NCBI RefSeq assembly: GCF_015482775.1
Contig: NZ_CP058214.1
Location: 682,001-746,000 of the forward strand
Reading direction: 5' to 3'
Length of the DNA stretch: 64,000 nt
Origin: Kaustia mangrovi
GTDB lineage: Bacteria; Pseudomonadota; Alphaproteobacteria; Rhizobiales; Im1
The notes under the pieces were generated by a model. The model was not told the origin of the DNA. It saw nothing but the letters and a program-made list of their open reading frames with translations, and did not search any database. Numbering within the stretch: the first letter of the stretch is position 1; each line of letters starts with the position of its first letter. This document shows positions 36,411-44,412 of this stretch, one piece after another. The position numbers and the translations under genes are program-made.

Positions 36411-37211
36411 ATGCTGGATGCCCGCGACATTTCCGTAACGCTCGGAGGCCGGCAGGTCCTCTCGCCCATGACGCTCTCGCTCGGGCCCGGCACCTTTACC
36501 GTCGTGGTCGGCCCGAACGGCGCCGGCAAGTCGACGCTCTTCAAGGTGCTCACCGGCGAGATCGCGCCCGATTGCGGCACCGTGCAACTCGATGGCACGC
36601 CCCTTGACGAGTGGCCGCGCGACAGGCTCGCCAGACGCCGCGCCGTGCTGCCGCAGGCAAGCCATCTGGCCTTTCCGTTCACCGTCTACGAGGTGGCCGC
36701 GCTCGGGCTCATGGCGGGGGGCTCGTCGCTGCCGCCGGCCCTGCGCGACAGGCTGCCCATGGAGGCGCTCCGGCGCGTCGGCCTCGACACCCATGCCGGC
36801 CGCTTCTACCAGCATCTCTCCGGCGGCGAGCAACAGCGCGTGCAGATCGCCCGCGTCTTCTGCCAGCTCGATGCCGGGCGAAGCGACGGGACACAACAGT
36901 ACCTGTTCCTCGACGAGCCGATCTCGAGCCTCGACCTCAATCACCAGATGGCGACGCTCGATCTCGCCCGCGAGGCCGCGCGCGGCGGGCTCGGCGCCGT
37001 CGCGATCCTGCACGACATCAACCTCGCGAGCCTCTATGCGGATCGGCTGATCGTGATGGCGGACGGCCGGATCGTCGCCGATGGGCCGCCGGCGGACGTG
37101 CTGACGACCGAGATCGTGCGGTCCGTGTTCAAGGTGGGGCTGACGCTCAACCACGTGCCTGAAGGCACGCGCCCCTTCGCCCTGCCCCATTCGGTGGGCG
37201 CCGCTCCCTGA
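36411..37211 (+). CDS. hmuV: Haem ABC transporter ATP-binding protein HmuV
   Basis: A 266-residue ABC ATPase. Walker A is GPNGAGKST (residues 34-42), Q-loop LPQASH, signature LSGGEQQRVQIARVF, Walker B YLFLDEPISSLD, and switch His in AILHDINLAS. It begins four bases after hmuU and completes the hmuTUV set. It converges with the Rrf2 regulator gene, with only 36 bases between the stop codons. Confidence 0.95.
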   Translation: MLDARDISVTLGGRQVLSPMTLSLGPGTFTVVVGPNGAGKSTLFKVLTGEIAPDCGTVQLDGTPLDEWPRDRLARRRAVLPQASHLAFPFTVYEVAALGLMAGGSSLPPALRDRLPMEALRRVGLDTHAGRFYQHLSGGEQQRVQIARVFCQLDAGRSDGTQQYLFLDEPISSLDLNHQMATLDLAREAARGGLGAVAILHDINLASLYADRLIVMADGRIVADGPPADVLTTEIVRSVFKVGLTLNHVPEGTRPFALPHSVGAAP

Positions 37212-37247
37212 CGCATGGTCGCGAGGGCCGGCGCAGCACCCGTCGAC

Positions 37248-37739
37248 TCAGGAGTCGCGGGCCAGCCAGTCGTCGCTGCCGCCGGCGCGGACGAAGGGGA
37301 ATCCGCTGCCGCCGGCCTCACGCTTTAGGAGGCCCGGCCGGGCGTCGATGAAGTCCTGCAGCGTATGCCTGTCGAGCACCTCGATGAAGGCATCGAAGGC
37401 GTGGTCGAACATCTGGTTGATCGGCGTCGCCGTCTGGATCGGGCAGTCCGTCTCCACCTTGCCGAAGCACTCCGCGCGGATATGGGCATCCTCGGTGATG
37501 CGCACGAGATCGCCGATCCGGATCTCGGAGGCAGGCCGCGCGAGCCGCAGGCCCCCGGCGGGTCCGCGCACCGTCTCCAGCATGCCGCCGCGCACGAGGA
37601 TCTGAACCGCCTTGAAGACGTTCGCCTCGGTGATCTGGTAGGTCTTGGCGATCTCCGCCGCCTTGATGTTGCCGTCCGGATGCATCGCGCAATGCATCAG
37701 GATCCGTAAAGCATAGCTTGTCTGCTTGGTCAGGCGCAT
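37248..37739 (-). CDS. Rrf2-family iron regulator, RirA-like with two of three cluster cysteines
   Basis: A 163-residue winged-helix regulator starting MRLTKQTSYALRILMHCA, very close to RirA/NsrR starts. The DNA-binding part is residues 1-70 (ITEANVFKAVQILVRGGMLE, VRGPAGGLRLARP). In RirA the Fe-S cluster is held by Cys91, Cys99 and Cys105. Here Cys91 (AECFGK) and Cys99 (TDCPIQ) are present but position 105 is Thr; an extra Cys17 lies in helix 1. Placement next to the hmu operon and the IRO box makes it the likely local regulator. The ATG at 37739 is used because the upstream frame extension has no family match. Confidence 0.88.
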   Translation of the reverse strand: MRLTKQTSYALRILMHCAMHPDGNIKAAEIAKTYQITEANVFKAVQILVRGGMLETVRGPAGGLRLARPASEIRIGDLVRITEDAHIRAECFGKVETDCPIQTATPINQMFDHAFDAFIEVLDRHTLQDFIDARPGLLKREAGGSGFPFVRAGGSDDWLARDS

Positions 37740-38079
37740 GCGCGCTGGTTCCCTTGAGCTGGAGCGTCCCTTGCGCATTCTATTGCGAATGGCGCGCGGA
37801 TGAAAGCGCCGGCGGCCACCAAAAAAGAGCGCGTGGTCGCTCGGGGCCGCAATACACCCACATCGATCCACGCGCCAAGTGACCGCGGATGGACCCTCTC
37901 GATACAAGGCCATCCGCCCGGCGTAGGCTTGTTATGATCCGTTGTCGCCATGGAGACCGCGCGGAGACGTGTCTGCGATCGCCGGAACAAGTCCGGGTCA
38001 CCGTCACCTCTCACGATCCCCGGCGCCTTCGCCGTGTCGTCCTCCAGTCCGCCCCCTTCGCCGCGGTCGGCGGCAGACC
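37740..38079. other. Intergenic region upstream of the Rrf2 regulator gene
   Basis: About 340 bases with no convincing gene. Near the regulator start are TTGCGCATTC (37771) and TTGCGAAT (37783), a partial direct repeat that also forms ATTC-N6-GAAT; it could be an autoregulatory site, but this is weak. Confidence 0.35.
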
Positions 38080-39492
38080 CTAATGCATGCGTCGCTCATC
38101 GCGCCTGCCGCCCATCTCCGCACCGGCGGATGAGTCGGGAACCGTCAGAGGAACGCGGTATGGCGGCGTGGGCAGGCCGACCGCCCGCTTCATGCGGGCG
38201 ATGACGCCGTGCTGGGCGATCCACGCCGCATACTCCCGGTAGACCGGATCGCGCGAGAGATGCCGCTCCTCCGTCTTCGCCCGGTAGTAGAAGATGACGT
38301 TGAAGCCCGCCAGCATGAGGCAGTGGCGGATGGCATCCTCCGGTGTCCCGATGGTGATGAACGGTACCGATATCAGCCACCAGGCAATGTTCTTCGACAC
38401 ATATTGCGGATGCTTGGTGAAGCGGAACGGTCCGTTGGTGATGATCCCGCGATGGGTCAGGTTCGAGAACCGGATGCCGAACTGCACCGTGCCGAGCGCA
38501 TAGGTCGTGAGCAGCACGATGATGGGAATGGCCCACAGCGCCTTCAGGACCGGTGTGGCGGCCAGCCAGTGGCCCCAATAGACCCCGTCCTCATAGGGCA
38601 GGAAACTCTCCGACAGCATCCCGTAGAACGTGCCGTAGCAAATGAGGCAGACGAGCCAGCCAAGCACCGTCGGGTCGGTCGAGCGGATGTGGGAATCGAA
38701 CAGCCTCAGGGTGAGGAAATATCCGGTGCAGGAAAAGGCCACATCCACGAACCAGACCGTATCGATGAACAGGTTCATGAAGCCAAAGGGCTCGGCCGAG
38801 ACGGTTGCCACCGGATCGTAGCTGACGATGCCCGTCAGATGCGCGACCGCGACCGACAATATGTACTGGTAGAAGAAGATCTTCATGAAGCTGGCGCGCA
38901 AATGATTGCCGAGCTTCGCACGCTCCCCGTCGGGCAGGATGCCGAGCACGAACATGCCGGCGGCATGATAGTCGTCCTCCGGATCGTCCATGAGCCCGTC
39001 GACATACCAGAAATAGGCCGGCGCAAGCACGACGATGGGAACCCAGACACGCCCCAGGAGGTCGTAGACCAGATAGGACGAGCCGTTGGCGAAATAGGGA
39101 AACACCCAGTAGGTGGCCACCATCAGGCCGAATGTGGCCGCCAGCCCGATGAGCTTGACGACGACCCTCTTGAGTCTGGTGGAGAAGGCATCGCGCCGAT
39201 AGGCCATGCCAGCGAAACGCTTGAAGTAGAGCCCCTCCAGAACGATGACGGGAACGGCGATCGCCGCCATGACGATCAGCGTCCGGTCGACCGGGTCGGA
39301 GATCTCGAAGCGGCGCAGGGCGACGACGGTGGCGAACAGACTCGCAAGCGCCGTCCAGTTGATCCAGGTCACGGTCGCCGATTGCGGCCTTCGAACCTCG
39401 ATGTCGGCCTGTCGGGCCTGTGCCCCGGGCGGATTGCTGTCGGCGTGCGCACCCAGCGCGACGCCCCTCTCAACGGAAGCGGTCGGTTTCAT
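38080..39492 (-). CDS. Polytopic membrane protein with ICMT/PEMT-like methyltransferase domain
   Basis: A 470-residue inner-membrane protein with about ten predicted helices. The C-terminal 150 residues resemble isoprenylcysteine/phospholipid methyltransferases: ITNGPFRFTKHPQYVSKNIA gives the RHPxY-type SAM motif (here KHPQY), followed by AWWLISVPF and a terminal amphipathic part with AKTEERHLSRDPVYREYAAW, the usual E-E-R-x-L motif. The N-terminal 300 residues are extra helices not found in standard 150-250-residue ICMT proteins. GGAG eight bases before 39492 fixes the start. The substrate is unknown. It lies 129 bp past the Asn/Gly repeat gene on the same strand. Confidence 0.78.
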   Translation of the reverse strand: MKPTASVERGVALGAHADSNPPGAQARQADIEVRRPQSATVTWINWTALASLFATVVALRRFEISDPVDRTLIVMAAIAVPVIVLEGLYFKRFAGMAYRRDAFSTRLKRVVVKLIGLAATFGLMVATYWVFPYFANGSSYLVYDLLGRVWVPIVVLAPAYFWYVDGLMDDPEDDYHAAGMFVLGILPDGERAKLGNHLRASFMKIFFYQYILSVAVAHLTGIVSYDPVATVSAEPFGFMNLFIDTVWFVDVAFSCTGYFLTLRLFDSHIRSTDPTVLGWLVCLICYGTFYGMLSESFLPYEDGVYWGHWLAATPVLKALWAIPIIVLLTTYALGTVQFGIRFSNLTHRGIITNGPFRFTKHPQYVSKNIAWWLISVPFITIGTPEDAIRHCLMLAGFNVIFYYRAKTEERHLSRDPVYREYAAWIAQHGVIARMKRAVGLPTPPYRVPLTVPDSSAGAEMGGRRDERRMH

Positions 39493-39621
39493 CTTTACGG
39501 CTCCAGAAACGGCTGAAGAGATCGATCTGTCCGGAAACGACCCGCCTGCGGGAGACGGCCATCGAGCCACCTCCCGCAGGCGTCCGCTCCCCCGGGAATT
39601 CAGGGCCGAGGCCACGCGGCC

Positions 39622-40581
39622 TCAGTCGCTGTTGTTCCCGTTGCCGTTATTGCCGTTGTTGCCGTTTCCGTTGTTGCCGTTGTTTCCGGTCCCGTTGTTG
39701 CCGTTGTTGCCGGTCCCGTTGTTCCCGTTATTGCCGGTCCCGTTGTTGCCGTTATTGCCGGTTCCGTTGTTGCCGTTGTTTCCGGTCCCGTTGTTGCCGT
39801 TGTTGCCGGTTCCGTTGTTGCCGTTGTTTCCGGTCCCGTTGTTGCCGTTGTTGCCGGTTCCGTTGTTGCCGTTATTGCCGGTCCCGTTGTTCCCGTTATT
39901 GCCGGTCCCGTTGTTCCCGTTATTGCCGTTTCCGTTGTTGCCGTTGTTACCGTTTCCGTTGTTGCCGTTGTTGCCGTTTCCGTTGTTGCCGTTGTTGCCG
40001 TTTCCGTTGTTGCCGTTGTTGCCGTTTCCGTTGTTGCCGTTGTTGCCGTTTCCGTTGTTGCCGTTGCCGTTGTTCCCGTTCGTGCCGTTTCCGTTGTTGC
40101 CGCTATTGCCGTTGTTTCCGTCGGAACGGCCGGACGAGGCCTCACGGTTCACTTCGGGGCCATTGAATCTCAACGCGCCGCCACACCGCCACTCATAGTC
40201 GCGATACTGGCGCATCGAGAACTCCGCCAGCTGCGACAGCTGCTCGCGGGTCAGGAGACACCGCTCGAGACTGTAATCGCTGGCCACACCGGCGGTCTCA
40301 TCGACCGACCCGGTCGTCAGGACCCCGAATATCGTCGTCCATCCGCCTGATCTGCTTTTTGTATTTGAAGATTTTTCGCCGGTTTTGGATCTGTTGCGGT
40401 AATCGTTTCGGCCGCCATTATTATTGAAATTGGTTTCCGTTTGTCCGGAAAACCGTGACGTGCTGTCTAAACGATCAGATCCCAGTAATGGTCCTGTGGC
40501 CAAATAGGCAACAGAAACCCCTGCCACCACCGCGCCGAGCATCACTCGGGCGGTGGAGCCTTTCAGCTTCCACCGATGCAT
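39622..40581 (-). CDS. Membrane-anchored protein with Asn/Gly tandem-repeat tail
   Basis: A 319-residue protein. A basic head and a hydrophobic segment (about residues 12-33) suggest a signal anchor. Residues 35-150 are Ser/Asn/Arg-rich and include two cysteines (SLERCLLTREQLSQLAEF, YEWRCGG). From about residue 155 to the end the chain is almost only Gly and Asn, in 8-residue units GNNGNNGN and GNNGNNGT (ten of the latter). Asn-Gly pairs deamidate easily. No family is recognised; the tail may be a flexible or sheet-forming surface segment. Its neighbour downstream is an ICMT-like protein. Confidence 0.72.
   Translation of the reverse strand: MHRWKLKGSTARVMLGAVVAGVSVAYLATGPLLGSDRLDSTSRFSGQTETNFNNNGGRNDYRNRSKTGEKSSNTKSRSGGWTTIFGVLTTGSVDETAGVASDYSLERCLLTREQLSQLAEFSMRQYRDYEWRCGGALRFNGPEVNREASSGRSDGNNGNSGNNGNGTNGNNGNGNNGNGNNGNNGNGNNGNNGNGNNGNNGNGNNGNNGNGNNGNNGNGNNGNNGTGNNGNNGTGNNGNNGTGNNGNNGTGNNGNNGTGNNGNNGTGNNGNNGTGNNGNNGTGNNGNNGTGNNGNNGTGNNGNNGNGNNGNNGNGNNSD
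39633..40119. repeat. 24-bp tandem repeat array inside the Asn/Gly repeat gene
   Basis: About 20 copies of a 24-base unit (plus-strand form CCGTTGTTGCCGTTGTTGCC plus four bases), near-perfect. The last codon alternates between Asn (TTT/GTT side) and Thr (GGT side), and synonymous changes are scattered (TTG/TTA, GCC/TCC/CCC). Copy number changes keep the frame, so the array could vary in length between strains. Confidence 0.9.
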
Positions 40582-40850
40582 TTTACCTTACCGATCTATA
40601 GTCGGGTCCGGACCTGGCGCATCTTTTTACGGGGAATACCCGGGCGCTCTGTGGCCGTCTTGTTAGACTCGACTAGCGCCCTCGGTAAATTTCATATTAA
40701 CACTTTGGAAACCGGAGTGCACTCATAAATTGCGACAAATTCGTGCCTTATTTGATCGACCGGAAAAAATCATTTGGGTTTCAAAAGCCTACCAGAAATC
40801 GTGAACAGGCGACTGCAAGTCCCGCCGGATCTTGAGAACAGGGCTGCCGG
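40582..40850. other. Intergenic region, AT-rich
   Basis: About 270 bases with no gene, between the repeat-protein gene and the end of the sulfotransferase operon. Bases 40665-40790 are notably AT-rich and probably include the promoter of the repeat-protein gene. No defined hairpin was seen. Confidence 0.35.
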
Positions 40851-42011
40851 TCAACCGGCCGCAAGATGCCCCTCATACGCACCGTACCCGAAACGCCGCG
40901 CGGCCCCCCCGGTCTCCTCCGCGATCATGGCGAGAGCCGCCTCGTCGAAGCGGGGTTTGTAATAGCCGGGGAACCGGATCGGACGAGCCGCGGCCTCGAG
41001 CCAGCCGTCGTCCGCCTCGAGACCGCAATGCGCCAGCACCGATGCGATGGTCTCCCGCGGCTCCTCGCACAACGTCTCGTAGCGCACCACACGCGTCGCC
41101 TCGCGCAAATCCCCGTCGGCCTCCAGGACATCGGCGAGATGATTGTGGACCAGCGCCCAGTAGCGCGCCCATCCCCTCACCTCCTCGCCCTTGTTCCAGA
41201 GCCGGGCGACATCGGCGACAGCGGCCTCGTCACCGGTATCGATCGCGCGCCGGTCAAGGCCGAACTCGAAATGGCCCACGCGTGCGAGATGGCGCCGGGC
41301 CTTCTCGTTGCCGCGCTGGCCGGTGACGAACAGTTCGTGCTGCTTCATGAGCGAGGCGATGTGCCAGACGGGATCGCGCACCGGCACGATAAAGCGGGCA
41401 TCGGGCGCGATGGTCTTCAGATAGCCGAGCCGGGTGACGTTGTAGTTGCCCTTGGCCACATAGCGGCGCCGGCCGCGCACCGCGAGGAGCTTCCTGAGAT
41501 GGTCGCGATAGAAGGTCTCGAAGGCCGGATTGCGCACGGTCCGGTCGAGCACGGCACTGTGCCCCGGCTCGTGCAGCCCGGGAAAGAACGCCATCCACAG
41601 CATCTCCTCGAACGCCTCCGGGCTGTCGGAGGTCACCGCGATGCCGTCGCCATGGGTGCGCTCGGCGGGCTCCTCCGTCCGTGTCGGGACATGATCGAGC
41701 CACCTGTTCCAGAGATAGGGCGTGAACAGCATCGGATAGTCGCGGTAGCGGTGGGTCGCCACATCGCCATGGCGCGCCAGCGTCTCCAGCAGGATCGTGC
41801 TGCCCGAGCGCGCAAGCCCCGCAATGTAGATCGGCCGGTCGATCCCGATATCGGCAATCGCCTCGCCGACAAGCCTGGTCTCCATGGTGCCGAGCCGGAT
41901 CCACAAACCGGGATGGCGCGAGACGAACCCGCCGAGCCGGTCGACCCAGCCGGCGACCTCGAAGCCGTCGGCGGCCGCGCCACTGGTCTTCTTGCCGGTC
42001 TGTTCGCTCAT
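40851..42011 (-). CDS. Sulfotransferase family protein
   Basis: A 386-residue protein of the PAPS-dependent sulfotransferase fold. IYIAGLARSGSTILLETLA (residues 61-79) is the 5'-phosphosulfate-binding loop, and FIVPVRDPVWHIASLMKQH gives the 3'-phosphate-binding Arg/Ser region. The C-terminal VVRYETLCEEPRETI and YYKPRFDEAAL are usual late motifs. It would move sulfate from PAPS to a sugar or other hydroxyl in the cytosol. It is the last gene of the operon led by an arylsulfotransferase-like gene, 11 bases after the preceding one. The acceptor is unknown. Confidence 0.85.
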   Translation of the reverse strand: MSEQTGKKTSGAAADGFEVAGWVDRLGGFVSRHPGLWIRLGTMETRLVGEAIADIGIDRPIYIAGLARSGSTILLETLARHGDVATHRYRDYPMLFTPYLWNRWLDHVPTRTEEPAERTHGDGIAVTSDSPEAFEEMLWMAFFPGLHEPGHSAVLDRTVRNPAFETFYRDHLRKLLAVRGRRRYVAKGNYNVTRLGYLKTIAPDARFIVPVRDPVWHIASLMKQHELFVTGQRGNEKARRHLARVGHFEFGLDRRAIDTGDEAAVADVARLWNKGEEVRGWARYWALVHNHLADVLEADGDLREATRVVRYETLCEEPRETIASVLAHCGLEADDGWLEAAARPIRFPGYYKPRFDEAALAMIAEETGGAARRFGYGAYEGHLAAG

Positions 42012-42022
42012 GGGGCGTGCCC

Positions 42023-42730
42023 TCACGCGATCCGGGCGACCTTGAAGATCGCGAACGATGCCGCCATGAGAACCGGCAGGAAGAGTGCCAGCCACGTACG
42101 CGCCCATCCGGGCCCCACGGGCAGATAGCTCTTCTGCGGCAGCGCGACCGATACCGCCTCCACCGGCCCGGCATCGGGGAGATAGCCGGCCGGATTGCCG
42201 ATCAGCGCGTTCCACCAATGACGCTTCTCGACGCGCGGCACAGGTGCTTTCAGGGCGACTGTCTGGACGGCATCGCCCGATGGCGAGCGGATCTCGATCC
42301 CCCCGTCGCGCCAGGTTCCGGTGAAGGTCGCAGGCGTGACCGTGACGGCGGGCGCGCTGCCCGGGCCGGGCAGGTCGTGGGCATAGGAGGTGTCGAGCCA
42401 GACCAGCAGGGTCAGCATCGGGAGCGAGGCGGCAAGGGTCGCCGGCAGGACAAGGCCGATATGCCGGAACGACGTCCGGAACAGATTCGCGATCAGCGGA
42501 CCCGCATCGTCGAAATCGCCATCATGCTCGTTGAGCGCGCGCCGGGCGGCCTGTGCCTCGGTCTTGGCGGCCGCGATTCTCGATTGCGGCGACAGCGCCC
42601 AGTAGAGCAGCATGGACGCCCCCGCGCCGAGAAACGCCCACACGATGACCCGCCCGACCGGCGGAATGACACCGGCAAGCACGCCGTCCAGGGCCTCATA
42701 GAGCGGTGCCGGCAAGTCCAGAAAGCCCAT
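42023..42730 (-). CDS. Membrane protein of the sulfotransferase operon
   Basis: A 235-residue protein. One helix near the N-terminus (about residues 25-46) is followed by a cytoplasmic charged helical stretch (AAAKTEAQAARRALNEHDGD), an amphipathic region (LIANLFRTSFRHIGLVLPAT), a second helix (about 90-112), a periplasmic beta-rich domain with PRVEKRHWWNALIGNP, and a last helix (about 212-230). The helix-coil-helix order recalls YidC/EMC3-type insertases, but no family motif confirms this. It lies between the small PGPG protein and a sulfotransferase and is probably a part of one membrane system. Confidence 0.75.
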   Translation of the reverse strand: MGFLDLPAPLYEALDGVLAGVIPPVGRVIVWAFLGAGASMLLYWALSPQSRIAAAKTEAQAARRALNEHDGDFDDAGPLIANLFRTSFRHIGLVLPATLAASLPMLTLLVWLDTSYAHDLPGPGSAPAVTVTPATFTGTWRDGGIEIRSPSGDAVQTVALKAPVPRVEKRHWWNALIGNPAGYLPDAGPVEAVSVALPQKSYLPVGPGWARTWLALFLPVLMAASFAIFKVARIA

Positions 42731-42754
42731 GATATGCGCATTGCCTCCCGCGGA

Positions 42755-43024
42755 TCAGGACGGCCCGGTGCCGGACGTCCGGGGCGCTTCGCCCTCGGCC
42801 GTCTGGGCGCTGGGGCCGCCGGTCCGGGCCTTCTTCCGGCGCAGCATCTTCCGCACGGGCCAGAACAGGACGAAACCCACCGCCATGGCGATGGCGACCA
42901 CAAGCCCCCAGAGCGCGCCGAGCAGGCTGATGCCCGCACCGGGGCCGACATAGGCGGCGGCCGGGGCCGCCATCGCCATCAGGGCCGCAAGGGCTGTGAG
43001 CACGCAAGGGATCTGTCGTCTCAT
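42755..43024 (-). CDS. Small exported/membrane protein with YVGPGAG motif
   Basis: An 89-residue protein. A signal peptide (residues 1-24, ending AAAA) is followed by YVGPGAGISLLGALWGL and a second membrane helix, then WPVRKMLRRKK. This short YxGPGxG-helix-WPxR layout recurs in bacterial small membrane proteins of unknown role, often beside sulfotransferase genes. Its start overlaps the arylsulfotransferase-like stop (ATGA), so production is coupled. Confidence 0.8.
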   Translation of the reverse strand: MRRQIPCVLTALAALMAMAAPAAAYVGPGAGISLLGALWGLVVAIAMAVGFVLFWPVRKMLRRKKARTGGPSAQTAEGEAPRTSGTGPS

Positions 43025-44412
43025 CGGGATGCCTCCTTTTCGTGAGTGAGCGTGGCACGGAAATCGGGAGAGAGCGTGGCCGGATCGATGCGCCGCCCCC
43101 AGGAGACGACCGGGGCGTAGGCACCGCCCTCCCCGTCCCTGACGGGATTGATGTATTCCCAGACGATGTTCCCGTCGCCGGTCACCTCGAGAAGCCGGCT
43201 GCCATTCGATTCCGTCACCAGCGTATTGCCGTTGGGCAGACGCTGGGCGCCCGACCGTATGGCACTGTCGAGGGGCTTGTCCGCGCTCCCCTTATAGGTC
43301 CAGCGGACCGCCATCGTTTCGGGGTCGAACTCGATGACCCGCGAGCTGTTGCCCTGCTCGAAGTTACCCAGATTGTCGAACATCAGGATGTGACCGTCCG
43401 GGAGAATGGTCGGGCTGTGCTGGCCGACCCAGGGCCCCCGCGTCGCCCAGGTCACCTTGCCCTCGTCCATGTCGACCACGGCGATGACGCCCATGTCGCG
43501 AAACGACACGAGCACGTCGCCCTCCTTGCCGAAGGGGAAGACCCGCGCCTTGTCCGCGTCGATATATTCGACCGTGTTGGTGTGCAGCGGATCGCCGAGC
43601 GAGAAGCTCGGAATGGCGTATAAGAAGGCCGCATAGGGCGAGGACAGCAGCGCATCGGTCAGCGAGACCTTGCGCGTCTCGCGCCCGTCGCCATCGAGCA
43701 CCACGACGAAATCGTCGAGCCGCGGCTTGCCCAGCGCGTCGAACCCCTTGACCGGCTCGGAGGTGAAAGCATGGGTCAGCGCGAAGACCCGCCCATCGGG
43801 CGCCACGTCGAAATCGTGATGGGTCTGGCCGAAATAGCGCCAGACGACGTTGGAGTCCTTGTCGAGGCGGACCATGCCGTAGCCCCATGGCGTCTCGCCC
43901 GCGGCGATGTAGATCGCCAGCAGGTCGCCATTGGGCATGAGCCGGGCCTTGCGCATATAGGTCAGTTCGTCGCGCTGGGGCGAGGAGACCGGCGAGCTCT
44001 CGTCCCAGACCTCCGAGAAGGACTTGCGCCATTCGTGCACGACCTCTCCGGTCATGGAGACGAGCCGTGCGGCGGGCGCGTCGCCGGAGGTGTAGAGCGT
44101 ATAGCCGCCAAAGGCGCGCTGCCGGTCGAAGGCGGTCACGCCGCTCGCATTGCCGCGCGCCTTTGTCCAGAGGTCGGTCCCGAACTTGTCCGCCGTCATC
44201 TCGCGCTGGGCAATCAGCGCCTGGCCCGCCGCATAGGCGTCATGCAGGACCTGGTAGGGAAACACCTTGCCGAGCACCACCAGAGCGCCGCCCACAAAGG
44301 CGAGAAAGACGATCATGGCGATGAAGATCGCCTGTCCGATCCGTTCGCCCGCGGATCCGCCCGCTGTCTCCTTGTCGTCTTGCGACACCGCAATGCCCGG
44401 CGAACCCGCCAT
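43021..44412 (-). CDS. Arylsulfotransferase (ASST) family protein
   Basis: A 463-residue protein anchored by one N-terminal helix (about residues 28-50), with a periplasmic propeller. ASST-type histidine motifs are seen: FGQTHHDFDVAPDG, PLHTNTVEYID, VGQHSPTILPDGHILMFDNLGN and RLPNGNTLVTESNGSRL. True ASSTs move sulfate between phenolic esters without PAPS through a histidine intermediate; whether all needed residues are here is not settled. It is the first gene of a four-gene operon ending in a PAPS-type sulfotransferase. Confidence 0.85.
   Translation of the reverse strand: MAGSPGIAVSQDDKETAGGSAGERIGQAIFIAMIVFLAFVGGALVVLGKVFPYQVLHDAYAAGQALIAQREMTADKFGTDLWTKARGNASGVTAFDRQRAFGGYTLYTSGDAPAARLVSMTGEVVHEWRKSFSEVWDESSPVSSPQRDELTYMRKARLMPNGDLLAIYIAAGETPWGYGMVRLDKDSNVVWRYFGQTHHDFDVAPDGRVFALTHAFTSEPVKGFDALGKPRLDDFVVVLDGDGRETRKVSLTDALLSSPYAAFLYAIPSFSLGDPLHTNTVEYIDADKARVFPFGKEGDVLVSFRDMGVIAVVDMDEGKVTWATRGPWVGQHSPTILPDGHILMFDNLGNFEQGNSSRVIEFDPETMAVRWTYKGSADKPLDSAIRSGAQRLPNGNTLVTESNGSRLLEVTGDGNIVWEYINPVRDGEGGAYAPVVSWGRRIDPATLSPDFRATLTHEKEASR

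Noticed and set aside
37244-37257. Dyad CGACTC-AG-GAGTCG between hmuV and the Rrf2 gene as an operator
   Set aside because: It overlaps the regulator stop codon in a converging pair, where an operator is unlikely, and is too short for a terminator without a T tract.
38209-39516. A 435-residue plus-strand open frame opposite the ICMT-like gene
   Set aside because: Composition is that of an antisense frame; the minus-strand gene has membrane helices and methyltransferase motifs.
39633-40119. CRISPR array
   Set aside because: The 24-bp units are continuous and have no unique spacers between them, and no cas genes are present.
39245-40198. Open frames on the plus strand through the Asn/Gly repeat array, encoding Leu/Pro- or Cys/Arg-rich repeats
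   Set aside because: A 24-base repeat keeps several frames open at once. Only the minus-strand frame has a plausible N-terminal signal anchor and a non-repeat domain.
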